Shown: piece after piece, positions 1-6,731 of the stretch
Position numbering within the stretch: position 1 is the stretch's first letter
Layout of the letters: each line of letters starts with the position of its first letter
Assembly (NCBI RefSeq): GCF_041596335.1
Contig: NZ_JBFHIT010000018.1
Coordinates: 10,992 to 74,991 of the forward strand
Origin: Mangrovibacterium sp041596335
GTDB lineage: Bacteria; Bacteroidota; Bacteroidia; Bacteroidales; Prolixibacteraceae
Length of the DNA stretch: 64,000 nucleotides
Direction: 5' to 3'
Program-made: the position numbers and the translations under genes
The notes under the pieces: generated by a model
What the model saw: only the letters and a program-made list of their open reading frames with translations
The model's database searches: none
What the model was told of the DNA's origin: nothing

Positions 1-1576
1 GATCGCCCGGGTTACGCAATGTCCGGGTAGCCATTATGGCTGGAACATTACACCCAAACCCCATGACCATTGGAATGAAAGACCGCCCGTGAAGCCCGAA
101 AAAGTGCATTACTTTATCCATAATAAAGGCCGCCCGAGCCATATAGCCGGAATCCTCCATTAATGAGATAAAGAAAAACAGAATGAGGATATTAGGTAGA
201 AAAACCAGCACACTCCCGGTTCCGTCGATAATTCCGTTTGTGAGCAAATCACGCAACATACCAGGTTCCATAATATTGCTAACCGTGGTTCCTAAAAGAG
301 AAACCAACTGCTCAATCCAGCTCATCGGATACGACCCCAAGCTAAAAGTGGCAAAAAAAGTTCCAAAAATTAATAGGATAAAAATCGGCATTCCCAGCAC
401 CGGATGAGTCAAAAATTTATCAATCCGTTCCGATTGGGATTCTTTCGTACTGATTCTTTGTTTATAGGTTTCCTTCAACGCCCCGGCAATAAAGCCGTAT
501 TTTGCATCCGTTATAATTGTCTCACTATCTTCATCATACAGGACTTCAATTCGAGAACACTCTTCTTTGGTTATACGTTTTATGTCCTCAAAGTTTTGGT
601 ATCTCGAGAGATTGAAAAGCGTTTCGTTATCCTTCTCCAGCAATTTGAGTGCTAAAAAACGAGATGAAATTTTATCGGTAATCGGCTTATCCTGCTTGAT
701 TGTTTCGCGAATCCGCCTGATCGATTTTTCAATCTCAATCCCATAATTGATATGAATATGGCGAACAATCGGATCACGATCCTCATACACATCAATCGCT
801 TTTTGAAGTAGATCATCAACCCCTTTTCCTTTCGAACTAACGGTAGGAATAAACGGAATGCCGGTTAATTTCCCTAGCTTTTTATAGTCAAAAACATTGC
901 GATTCCGAATCAATTCATCATACATATTCAAGGCACAAACAACCTTAATATCCATATCGATCAACTGGGTGGTTAAGAACAAGTTCCGCTCCAGATTCGA
1001 CGAATCGATGACATTTAAAACAATATCCGGGGTTTCTTTCCAGATAAACTTGCGGACATAGATTTCTTCCGGTGAATATGCAGTCAACGAATAAGTACCG
1101 GGCAGGTCGACCAGATTAAATATGTAACCAAACTTTTTGAATGAAGCTTTCTTGGCGTCAACAGTCACTCCGCTGTAGTTCCCGACGTGCTCTTTCGATC
1201 CTGAAAGAAAATTGAACAGGGTGGTTTTACCGCAGTTTGGATTACCAACCAGCGCTACATTTATGACTTTTCCCTTTTCATTGATGTTCCGCTTTAGTTG
1301 CTCGCGATCAATGACCCCTTCATATTCCTGATGGTCTAACACATGAGCTTCATCTGTCGGAACCACTTCGATCAAATTAGCCTCCGAGCGACGCAGCGTA
1401 ATGTTGTAATCGAGGATCTTAAACTCGATCGGACCTTTAAAAGGTGTATTTTTGATCACCTTCACTTCTTTCCCTTTAACAAATCCCATTTCTGTGATTC
1501 GCTTTCGGAACGACCCGTGCCCAAGGACTTTTGTAATTACAACCGATTCGCTATTTTTTACTTCAGAAAGTCTCAC
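1..1576 (-). CDS. feoB: FeoA-FeoB fusion ferrous iron transporter (partial, C-terminus off the left edge)
   Basis: GTP-dependent Fe(II) importer of the inner membrane. The frame is open from a GTG at 1576 to the window edge, giving about 525 residues of a protein that is usually near 800. Residues 1-75 are a FeoA-type SH3-like domain (MGFVKGKEVKV motif), and from about 106 the FeoB G domain starts: G1 GNPNCGKT at 111-118, then NYSGVTV, DLPG (G3) and NMYDE (G4). After a helical region the first membrane segments follow, ending in the conserved GFGCNVPAIMATRTL stretch. FeoA and FeoB are separate in Proteobacteria but often fused in Bacteroidota. A GTG start is chosen because no ATG precedes the FeoA domain and translation from it gives a normal FeoA N-terminus. 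Divergent from the gene at 1719. Confidence 0.95.
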   Translation of the reverse strand, partial: MRLSEVKNSESVVITKVLGHGSFRKRITEMGFVKGKEVKVIKNTPFKGPIEFKILDYNITLRRSEANLIEVVPTDEAHVLDHQEYEGVIDREQLKRNINEKGKVINVALVGNPNCGKTTLFNFLSGSKEHVGNYSGVTVDAKKASFKKFGYIFNLVDLPGTYSLTAYSPEEIYVRKFIWKETPDIVLNVIDSSNLERNLFLTTQLIDMDIKVVCALNMYDELIRNRNVFDYKKLGKLTGIPFIPTVSSKGKGVDDLLQKAIDVYEDRDPIVRHIHINYGIEIEKSIRRIRETIKQDKPITDKISSRFLALKLLEKDNETLFNLSRYQNFEDIKRITKEECSRIEVLYDEDSETIITDAKYGFIAGALKETYKQRISTKESQSERIDKFLTHPVLGMPIFILLIFGTFFATFSLGSYPMSWIEQLVSLLGTTVSNIMEPGMLRDLLTNGIIDGTGSVLVFLPNILILFFFISLMEDSGYMARAAFIMDKVMHFFGLHGRSFIPMVMGFGCNVPAIMATRTLRNPGD

Positions 1577-1622
1577 CCGTGTTTATCCTTACGCTAATTT
1601 GAATTAAATAAAAATAGTCTCG

Positions 1623-1630
1623 CAAAGATA
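1623..1630 (-). promoter_or_regulatory. -7 promoter element of feoAB
   Basis: Minus-strand TATCTTTG matches the Bacteroidota -7 consensus TAnnTTTG. It lies 46 bases before the GTG of feoAB. No good TTTG partner is seen at the expected distance. Confidence 0.5.
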
Positions 1631-1692
1631 ATTGAGTTTTTAAAATAACTTTAAAAAAACACGAAAAGCCCATCAAGCTCTAACCATTCGTT

Positions 1693-1700
1693 TATATTTG
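1693..1700 (+). promoter_or_regulatory. -7 promoter element for the gene at 1719
   Basis: TATATTTG matches TAnnTTTG exactly and ends 18 bases before the ATG at 1719. It contains the TTG that could otherwise be read as an upstream start, which argues for the ATG. Confidence 0.6.
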
Positions 1701-1718
1701 CAGACATATACACGCCCT

Positions 1719-2477
1719 ATGGAAGATAATAATAATCTTAAAAAGATTCAGGACGCCATCGAATCGCTCCCCGACAACTTCAGCATACTGGAGGAGCAGA
1801 TTGATGTAGAGCTTCAAATGGAGTATTTTGAATTTACGAAAGACAAAACTAACAACCAGCCAATAGAGGACTTTGCAGAAGTGGAAAAAATGCTTTACGA
1901 AGCCGAAGCCACCGACGAAGCGAAAAAAAAGCTATTGGTTCGTTTGGCCGGGCACGATAAAGTTGAGGCTTTCCGGATAATTGAGCGCTTTAAGGCTCAA
2001 GCAGAAGGAGTGCTTCGAAATTGGTCGATACTTGCCATTCAGGAAAGTAGGATGATCCTGCAAAGTTCACTACTGGACGAGCAACAGGTGTTTATTTCCA
2101 CCGGTTTGGGGGGACGTGACCAAAAAATTCGCTACTTCATCACGCTGTTGCACCAGAATACAGAAGAGGAGTTTAGTGAAACGGAAAAAAAACTAATCGA
2201 AGATGAGTTTCAGTTTTTCCTCAAGAAAAGCGAAGGCGAACTGGAGGAGATGAACTTTGTCAACGGATTTGCCATGGGACTTTTTCTTTTTCCACTCAAG
2301 AATAACCTACAAGATATTTTCAGGTCATTCATTGAAGAATGCAACCAATACGGCAATTTCCTTCGCGAAGATGTGATCATCACCAATGTAAAGAAACTCA
2401 ACATCGAAGAAATAAAGGGCTTTTTAAGCCAGGAACAAAAAGAAGAAACAGACGAAAATGACACAGAACAAGATTAA
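1719..2477 (+). CDS. conserved hypothetical protein, 252 aa
   Basis: Function not recognised. The protein is soluble, has no signal peptide or membrane segment, and is mostly charged and helical: an acidic N-terminal third, a middle region with LVRLAGHDKVEAFRIIERF and SLLDEQQVFISTGLGGRDQK, and an acidic tail. The GLGGRDQ loop followed by IRYFITLL is the most distinctive stretch. The ATG at 1719 is preferred over TTG at 1698 because the TTG lies in a promoter element. The last 20 bases overlap the next gene in another frame, so the two are translationally coupled and probably act together. I have the impression that similar proteins occur in other Bacteroidales, but cannot check this. Confidence 0.8.
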   Translation: MEDNNNLKKIQDAIESLPDNFSILEEQIDVELQMEYFEFTKDKTNNQPIEDFAEVEKMLYEAEATDEAKKKLLVRLAGHDKVEAFRIIERFKAQAEGVLRNWSILAIQESRMILQSSLLDEQQVFISTGLGGRDQKIRYFITLLHQNTEEEFSETEKKLIEDEFQFFLKKSEGELEEMNFVNGFAMGLFLFPLKNNLQDIFRSFIEECNQYGNFLREDVIITNVKKLNIEEIKGFLSQEQKEETDENDTEQD

Positions 2478-2754
2478 TCTGGCCTTACAGGTATTACCGC
2501 AGGCCGAAGGAAAGAATAGTTACGATTTAGTCGATACCGCGATTGCAGAAATCGAAAAATCAGGGTTGAAATACAAAGTATGCCCGTTCGAGACTGTAAT
2601 TGAAGGAAACTATGATGAAGTTATGGCATTGGTTAAGCGAGTACACGAAGTTTTAGAAAAAAACGGCACACAAAAACTGATGACTTACATCAAAATACAG
2701 ACTGTGTTTCAGGAAGATGTGACAATCAACGACAAAATGCACAAATACGAATAA
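2458..2754 (+). CDS. MTH1187/YkoF family thiamine-binding protein
   Basis: A 98-residue single-domain protein of the MTH1187 (former DUF77) family. Characterised relatives form ferredoxin-like-fold oligomers that bind thiamine or a related small molecule; they are not enzymes. Family features are the N-terminal strand INLALQVLPQA, the SYDLVDTAIAEIEKSGLKY helix, the strand CPFETVIEGNYDEVM, and the KNGTQKLMTYIKIQT strand. The length is normal for the family. The start codon lies inside the end of the upstream unknown gene, so the pair is an operon. The ligand here is inferred from the family only. No TPP riboswitch or thiamine biosynthesis gene is seen nearby. Confidence 0.85.
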   Translation: MTQNKINLALQVLPQAEGKNSYDLVDTAIAEIEKSGLKYKVCPFETVIEGNYDEVMALVKRVHEVLEKNGTQKLMTYIKIQTVFQEDVTINDKMHKYE

Positions 2755-2773
2755 AAAAAATATCCTGATTTTA

Positions 2774-2806
2774 TTTGCTTCTTAAACATTTAAAATACTA
2801 TATTTG
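2774..2806 (+). promoter_or_regulatory. promoter of first tRNA-Arg
   Basis: TTTG at 2774-2777 and TATATTTG at 2799-2806 are separated by exactly 21 bases, a full Bacteroidota sigma-A promoter. The tRNA starts 18 bases downstream. Confidence 0.8.
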
Positions 2807-2823
2807 CACCGCATTTAACAAAT

Positions 2824-2896
2824 GGCTTCGTAGCTTAATGGATAGAGCATCTGACTACGGATCAGAAGGTTGCAGGTTCGAGTCTTGCCGAGGTCA
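2824..2896 (+). tRNA. tRNA-Arg (anticodon ACG)
   Basis: A 73-base cloverleaf. The acceptor arm GGCTTCG pairs with CGAGGTC; the D arm holds AGCTTAATGGATAGAGC; the anticodon arm TCTGA-CTACGGA-TCAGA gives anticodon ACG; the T arm contains GGTTCGAGTC; the discriminator is A. CCA is not encoded (the next bases are CAA). It has its own promoter and terminator. Confidence 0.97.
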
Positions 2897-2897
2897 C

Positions 2898-2931
2898 AAA
2901 AAAAGGTTGTCAATTTTGACAACCTTTTTTT
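2898..2931 (+). terminator. intrinsic terminator of first tRNA-Arg
   Basis: Stem GGTTGTCA/TGACAACC with loop ATTT is followed by seven T. It begins just after the tRNA. Confidence 0.9.
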
Positions 2932-2998
2932 GTCGGATAAAGCCGGGAAAACAGCCGTCAAAAAAATCCAAAAACCACGAAAAACTTTTCAGAAATAA

Positions 2999-3031
2999 TT
3001 TGCGTAAATAAATCTAGAATTACTATATTTG
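2999..3031 (+). promoter_or_regulatory. promoter of second tRNA-Arg
   Basis: TTTG at 2999-3002 and TATATTTG at 3024-3031 are again 21 bases apart, identical in layout to the promoter at 2774. Confidence 0.8.
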
Positions 3032-3048
3032 CAGCTCGATTAACGAAT

Positions 3049-3121
3049 GGCTCCGTAGCTTAATGGATAGAGCATCTGACTACGGATCAGAAGGTTGCAG
3101 GTTCGAGTCTTGCCGGGGTCA
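3049..3121 (+). tRNA. tRNA-Arg (anticodon ACG), second copy
   Basis: The body is identical to the tRNA at 2824 from position 8 through the T arm. Only acceptor pair 5-68 differs: T-A in the first copy, C-G here (GGCTCCG with CGGGGTC), a compensated change that keeps the stem. Anticodon ACG, discriminator A, no encoded CCA. Confidence 0.97.
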
Positions 3122-3122
3122 C

Positions 3123-3153
3123 AAAGGGGTATCAGTCAACTGATACCCCTTTT
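3123..3153 (+). terminator. intrinsic terminator of second tRNA-Arg
   Basis: Stem GGGGTATCAGT/ACTGATACCCC with a tiny CA centre, flanked by AAA and followed by four T. Confidence 0.85.
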
Positions 3154-3376
3154 CGTTTCCATTGAGTTACATCCGACTCAGCCTATTTTTAATTACGTCC
3201 ACTGAAAAGTGTACTTCCAGCACATGTTCTCTCTTAATTTAAACCGTGTTAACACATTTTCATCCAGATAAAATCGTATTTCAACAACACTTTTATCCAG
3301 AAAAACTAATCGGCATTAACTAAATCAGGAGCAAACAAGCTCTCCCAAATGCATTAATTCTGGTATCAAATGGTTC

Positions 3377-3448
3377 TAATTTTGTACCGGTGGGGTCACA
3401 TACAAAAACAAAGCACTGAAAGACAAATTCTTTCGGTGCTTTGTTTTT
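3377..3448 (+). other. possible remnant of a third tRNA unit (promoter, tail, terminator)
   Basis: The -7 element TAATTTTG (3377-3384) is followed by CCGGTGGGGTCACA, which resembles the tRNA-Arg 3' end CCGGGGTCACA, and then by a strong hairpin. There is no tRNA body between them. Sequence resemblance is short, so this is tentative. The rest of 3154-3619 shows no convincing gene. Confidence 0.3.
3404..3448. terminator. strong hairpin, probably bidirectional terminator
   Basis: A stem of about 20 pairs (AAAAACAAAGCAC to GTGCTTTGTTTTT with CTGAAAGA/TCTTTCGG inside, loop CAAAT) has A and T tracts on both sides. It sits between the plus-strand tRNA region and the 3' end of the minus-strand GH30 gene, so it could end transcription from both directions. 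Confidence 0.8.
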
Positions 3449-3619
3449 ATAATACGATCCAAATAGCAATCAACATCTCTTGCCACCGGGCTGACTTCAA
3501 TAGGCTTGAATTCCCCCCTGTACTTCATCGTTATCGTGTGGCTTCCAACTAAACTATTTGAGCTGTTTGCCGCCGGGGCATCCATTCAAAATAATAAAAA
3601 TATTTGGCATTACTGTAGC

Positions 3620-5086
3620 CTACAGAATCAAGGTCTGAATGGAATGGGCCGGGCTTTTGAGTTCCGCAGCTCGTCCTTCAATCCAGATGTGATACGATAA
3701 TTCCTCATCTCCGGCATTCATTACAACGACAGCTAAGCTACCATCAGGATTTTCAAAAGCAGTGGCCTCCAGCACTTCGCGACTAGTTGAACAACTAATT
3801 CGCCGCGCTCCGGCTTGTATAAACTTGGAAAAATGGCCGATATAGTAATAGCTGTTAGTGAATATTAGCTCTCCTTTTTGCGTATCGGCATGCACCGGAG
3901 CAAAGCAGAAATTGCCTACGTGGTTAGGTCCTCCGTTTTCATCGAGTAGAATATTCCAGTCGGTCCAGGCAACGGTTCCGGCATTAAAATCGTGAATCAT
4001 GGAATGTCCGTAGCGTTCTCCGAGCGCCCAATTGGTAATCCGATCCATGCCAAAACGTTCCACACAACCTTCGGTAAACACTAAATTGATATCCGGAAAT
4101 GATTCCTGCACCCGTTTTAGGTTGTCAAACTGCATTCCGCCGCCGGTCCATGGTTCATACCAATGGAAACCAACTCCCCACACATATTTGGCTGCTTCAG
4201 GGTCGTTCAACATTGTTGATGCGCGCTGATAAATCAAATCGCGATTATGATCCCAAACAATGAGTTTCTTTTCCCCCATTCCGGCCTGCGCCAAAGTTGG
4301 ACCGAGATTGTTTTTCACAAAGTCGCGTTCTTCGGTATCTGAATACACACACGACTCCCAAATCTGAACGGCCATTGGTTCATTTTGCACCGACAAGCCC
4401 CAAACGGGGATTCCTTCAGCTTCATAAGCTTCAATGAATTTCACGTAGTGATTAGCCCATGATTGCTTGTACTGTTCCAATAGGTGTCCGCCATGCAACC
4501 GGTCATTATTATCTTTCATCCACGCTGGTGGACTCCAGGGGCTAACGAACATTTTAAGGGAACCTCCGGCTGCTTGAATAGCTTGTTTTATGAAGGGTAT
4601 TCGGTATGTCCGATCGTGATCGATACTAAACGTTGCCAGTGCGGAATCACCTTCAGCAATATAATCATAGCTTGCACTCGAGAAGTCGCAACTGGCAATG
4701 TGAGTCCGGCTAAAATTATATCCGATCCCTTTATCGGCATCGTAATAAGCGGTGAGAAACTCCTGTTGCTTTTCGGTAGGCAACTTGGCAAAAACCTCGG
4801 CTGCAGCATCGGTAAAAGCTCCACCAATGCCAACAAAGGTTTGAAACTTGTGGGTTGGGTCGATGAAAACGCAGGGTTGAATTTCAGTTGGCTGTCCAAA
4901 ATCGACGAGCTGATATTCCCCTTTTTGGACTAAACGATCATCCGAATTCTCAGCGGTTTGATAAACCACAACTTTCTCGGGGATCTTAACAACCTGAATA
5001 GTTTCAGTTTGCACTTCCTGTGGCTTTGGCTGGCAAGCCAGAAACACCAATGCGGTGCCCCACACTAACGGTTCAATGTATTTCAT
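3620..5086 (-). CDS. glycoside hydrolase family 30 lipoprotein
   Basis: Retaining beta-glycosidase of GH30 (glucosylceramidase / endo-beta-1,6-glucanase / related), 488 residues. A lipoprotein signal (VFLAC, Cys18) predicts attachment to the outer membrane. The barrel begins near residue 80 with VGIGGAFTDAAAE; the acid/base Glu236 lies in SVQNEP and the nucleophile Glu339 in FTEG, both typical of clan A. The tail from about 410 is the family's beta-sandwich (SKFIQAGARRI). As last gene of the locus with SusC/SusD it should cut a captured glycan at the cell surface or in the periplasm. GH30 genes next to SusCD are known for beta-1,6-glucan use, but the subfamily cannot be fixed by eye, so the substrate is inferred. 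A terminator separates it from susD. Confidence 0.9.
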   Translation of the reverse strand: MKYIEPLVWGTALVFLACQPKPQEVQTETIQVVKIPEKVVVYQTAENSDDRLVQKGEYQLVDFGQPTEIQPCVFIDPTHKFQTFVGIGGAFTDAAAEVFAKLPTEKQQEFLTAYYDADKGIGYNFSRTHIASCDFSSASYDYIAEGDSALATFSIDHDRTYRIPFIKQAIQAAGGSLKMFVSPWSPPAWMKDNNDRLHGGHLLEQYKQSWANHYVKFIEAYEAEGIPVWGLSVQNEPMAVQIWESCVYSDTEERDFVKNNLGPTLAQAGMGEKKLIVWDHNRDLIYQRASTMLNDPEAAKYVWGVGFHWYEPWTGGGMQFDNLKRVQESFPDINLVFTEGCVERFGMDRITNWALGERYGHSMIHDFNAGTVAWTDWNILLDENGGPNHVGNFCFAPVHADTQKGELIFTNSYYYIGHFSKFIQAGARRISCSTSREVLEATAFENPDGSLAVVVMNAGDEELSYHIWIEGRAAELKSPAHSIQTLIL

Positions 5087-5108
5087 AGGTTTTCTTATTT
5101 GAATCTCA

Positions 5109-5149
5109 ATAAAAAAGATACAGCCCTGCGAGAACGCGAGGGCTGTATG
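5109..5149 (-). terminator. terminator between susD and GH30 gene
   Basis: On the minus strand ATACAGCCCT/AGGGCTGTAT forms a perfect 10-pair stem, with GCG/CGC able to extend it, followed by TCTTTTTTATT. It sits between the susD stop and the GH30 start and may lower expression of the enzyme relative to the transporter. Confidence 0.8.
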
Positions 5150-5184
5150 TATTATTTCAACTTATAAATCTGATTAAGAACGAT

Positions 5185-6714
5185 TTAGTAGCCCGGATTC
5201 TGATCTTCCGCGTCTATTCCGTTGTTCGCAATAATTTCGTTTTGAGGAATTGGGAATAATTCATGTTTGCCGGTTTGGAAACCCAAACTACCCAATTCCT
5301 GAGCAGCCAATCCCCAGCGCACCAAATCCCAGTAACGACTGCCTTCGAAAGCCAACTCAAGTTGACGTTCTTTCACAATAACTGCAAACACATCATCCGA
5401 AGTAGAAACAGCTGGCATTTCAGCACGAGTACGAACTTTGTTCAATTCGATTACGGCCTTTCCGTCCTGATTGTCGAAATGATATGCTTCAGCGGCCATC
5501 AACAAAACATCGGCATAGCGTAGCAATCGCCAGTTTGTTGAGTAGTTCAATTCCGCAATCCCCTTGTCGCCGGTTTCAGTTGAACGGGTCACATATTTCA
5601 TGCGCATATATCCTTCATAATCGTGTGCATTCGGATCTTTGATAGCACCACCAGAGGCGATAAAATCAGCAGCTGACAAAACAGTTGCAGCACCACGCAC
5701 GTCATCTTCTTCATCCTCAAATGCTTGGCCGATTTTAGCTGATGGCATATTAAATCCCCAACCATTGATGATTGGCAGGGTGCAATTGGTCAAATCAAAC
5801 AAGTCGCTACGAGGCCCCTGTAACTGTACTTCAATGTTACTTTCGTTACCACCTCCCCAAGGGAAAGTACCCCAGTCGTATACACTATTAGAGGTATACG
5901 AAATTTCGAACAGGGATTCTACTCCGAATTCAGTTGATTTTGACCAAACATCGGCAAAATCGGGAACCAAATCATATTCGCCACTGCTGATTACAGCTGA
6001 CAGCTGAGTTATTGCTTCGCTGTATCTTTCTTGATACAGATAAGCTTTGCCTAAAAATGCCTGCGCTGTTCCTTTTGAGAAGCGGAATTTTTCATTTTCA
6101 GAATAAGCACTTTTCAATGGCAGATCAAGAATCGCCTCTGTAAGATCCTGTTCTATTTGATCATAAATTTCAGCTGCAGTAGCGCGTGGTTTATGGTATT
6201 CAGCTTCTCCTACCGGGTTAACCGTCATTAATGGCACACCACCAAACAGGGTAACCAACTCCAAATAGCAGTAAGCCCGAATGGCTTTTGCCTCGGCAAT
6301 AATCTCCACTTTGGCGTCGGAGTCACCTTCTACCCGATCAATAACGGTGTTAGCACGGTTTATTGTGCGGTAAAAGTTCGTGTAAATCAGCTCTAACTTT
6401 GCATTATCAGTTTGAATGGCAAAATCGTCGATGTTTTGGTAACCTGTTTGGTCTCCTTCACTTGAACCCGCTAAACAGTCGTCAGCCGGTAGGTTTTTAA
6501 TGAAGAATACGCTTGCCCAACTACCATTCGAGAAATTATGCTGCATGGTGTTGTACACACCAATCAAGGCCGTTTTCGCTTCGTCGTCGGTTTTCAAATA
6601 GGTTTCGCTGGTTAAAGCACCTTTAGGAGAAACCTCCAAAAAGCTTTCGCTGCAGGAGACGCATGCTAATAGTGAAAGTCCTGCAATTATCTTATAGTGT
6701 TTTATGAATTTCAT
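5185..6714 (-). CDS. SusD/RagB family nutrient-binding outer-membrane lipoprotein
   Basis: Surface glycan-binding lipoprotein forming the lid of the SusC channel, 509 residues, normal for the family. The signal MKFIKHYKIIAGLSLLAC leads to a lipidated Cys (Cys18 or Cys21). The N-terminal SusD-like domain contains the TPR-like helices (DDEAKTALIGVYNTMQ; AKAIRAYCYLELVTLFGGVPL), and the C-terminal RagB/SusD domain ends with the family hallmarks NWRLLRYADVLLMAAEA, VRTRAEMP, ERQLELAFEGSRYWDLVRWG and LFPIPQNEI. It starts 17 bases after susC ends, so the pair is co-transcribed and is expected to form a SusC2D2 complex. Confidence 0.97.
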   Translation of the reverse strand: MKFIKHYKIIAGLSLLACVSCSESFLEVSPKGALTSETYLKTDDEAKTALIGVYNTMQHNFSNGSWASVFFIKNLPADDCLAGSSEGDQTGYQNIDDFAIQTDNAKLELIYTNFYRTINRANTVIDRVEGDSDAKVEIIAEAKAIRAYCYLELVTLFGGVPLMTVNPVGEAEYHKPRATAAEIYDQIEQDLTEAILDLPLKSAYSENEKFRFSKGTAQAFLGKAYLYQERYSEAITQLSAVISSGEYDLVPDFADVWSKSTEFGVESLFEISYTSNSVYDWGTFPWGGGNESNIEVQLQGPRSDLFDLTNCTLPIINGWGFNMPSAKIGQAFEDEEDDVRGAATVLSAADFIASGGAIKDPNAHDYEGYMRMKYVTRSTETGDKGIAELNYSTNWRLLRYADVLLMAAEAYHFDNQDGKAVIELNKVRTRAEMPAVSTSDDVFAVIVKERQLELAFEGSRYWDLVRWGLAAQELGSLGFQTGKHELFPIPQNEIIANNGIDAEDQNPGY

Positions 6715-6731
6715 TGTTCAGTAATTTTTGA

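Noticed and set aside
3376..3585. 69-codon minus-strand frame downstream of the GH30 gene
   Set aside because: Runs through the strong hairpin at 3404-3448 and has no recognisable domain; more likely chance.
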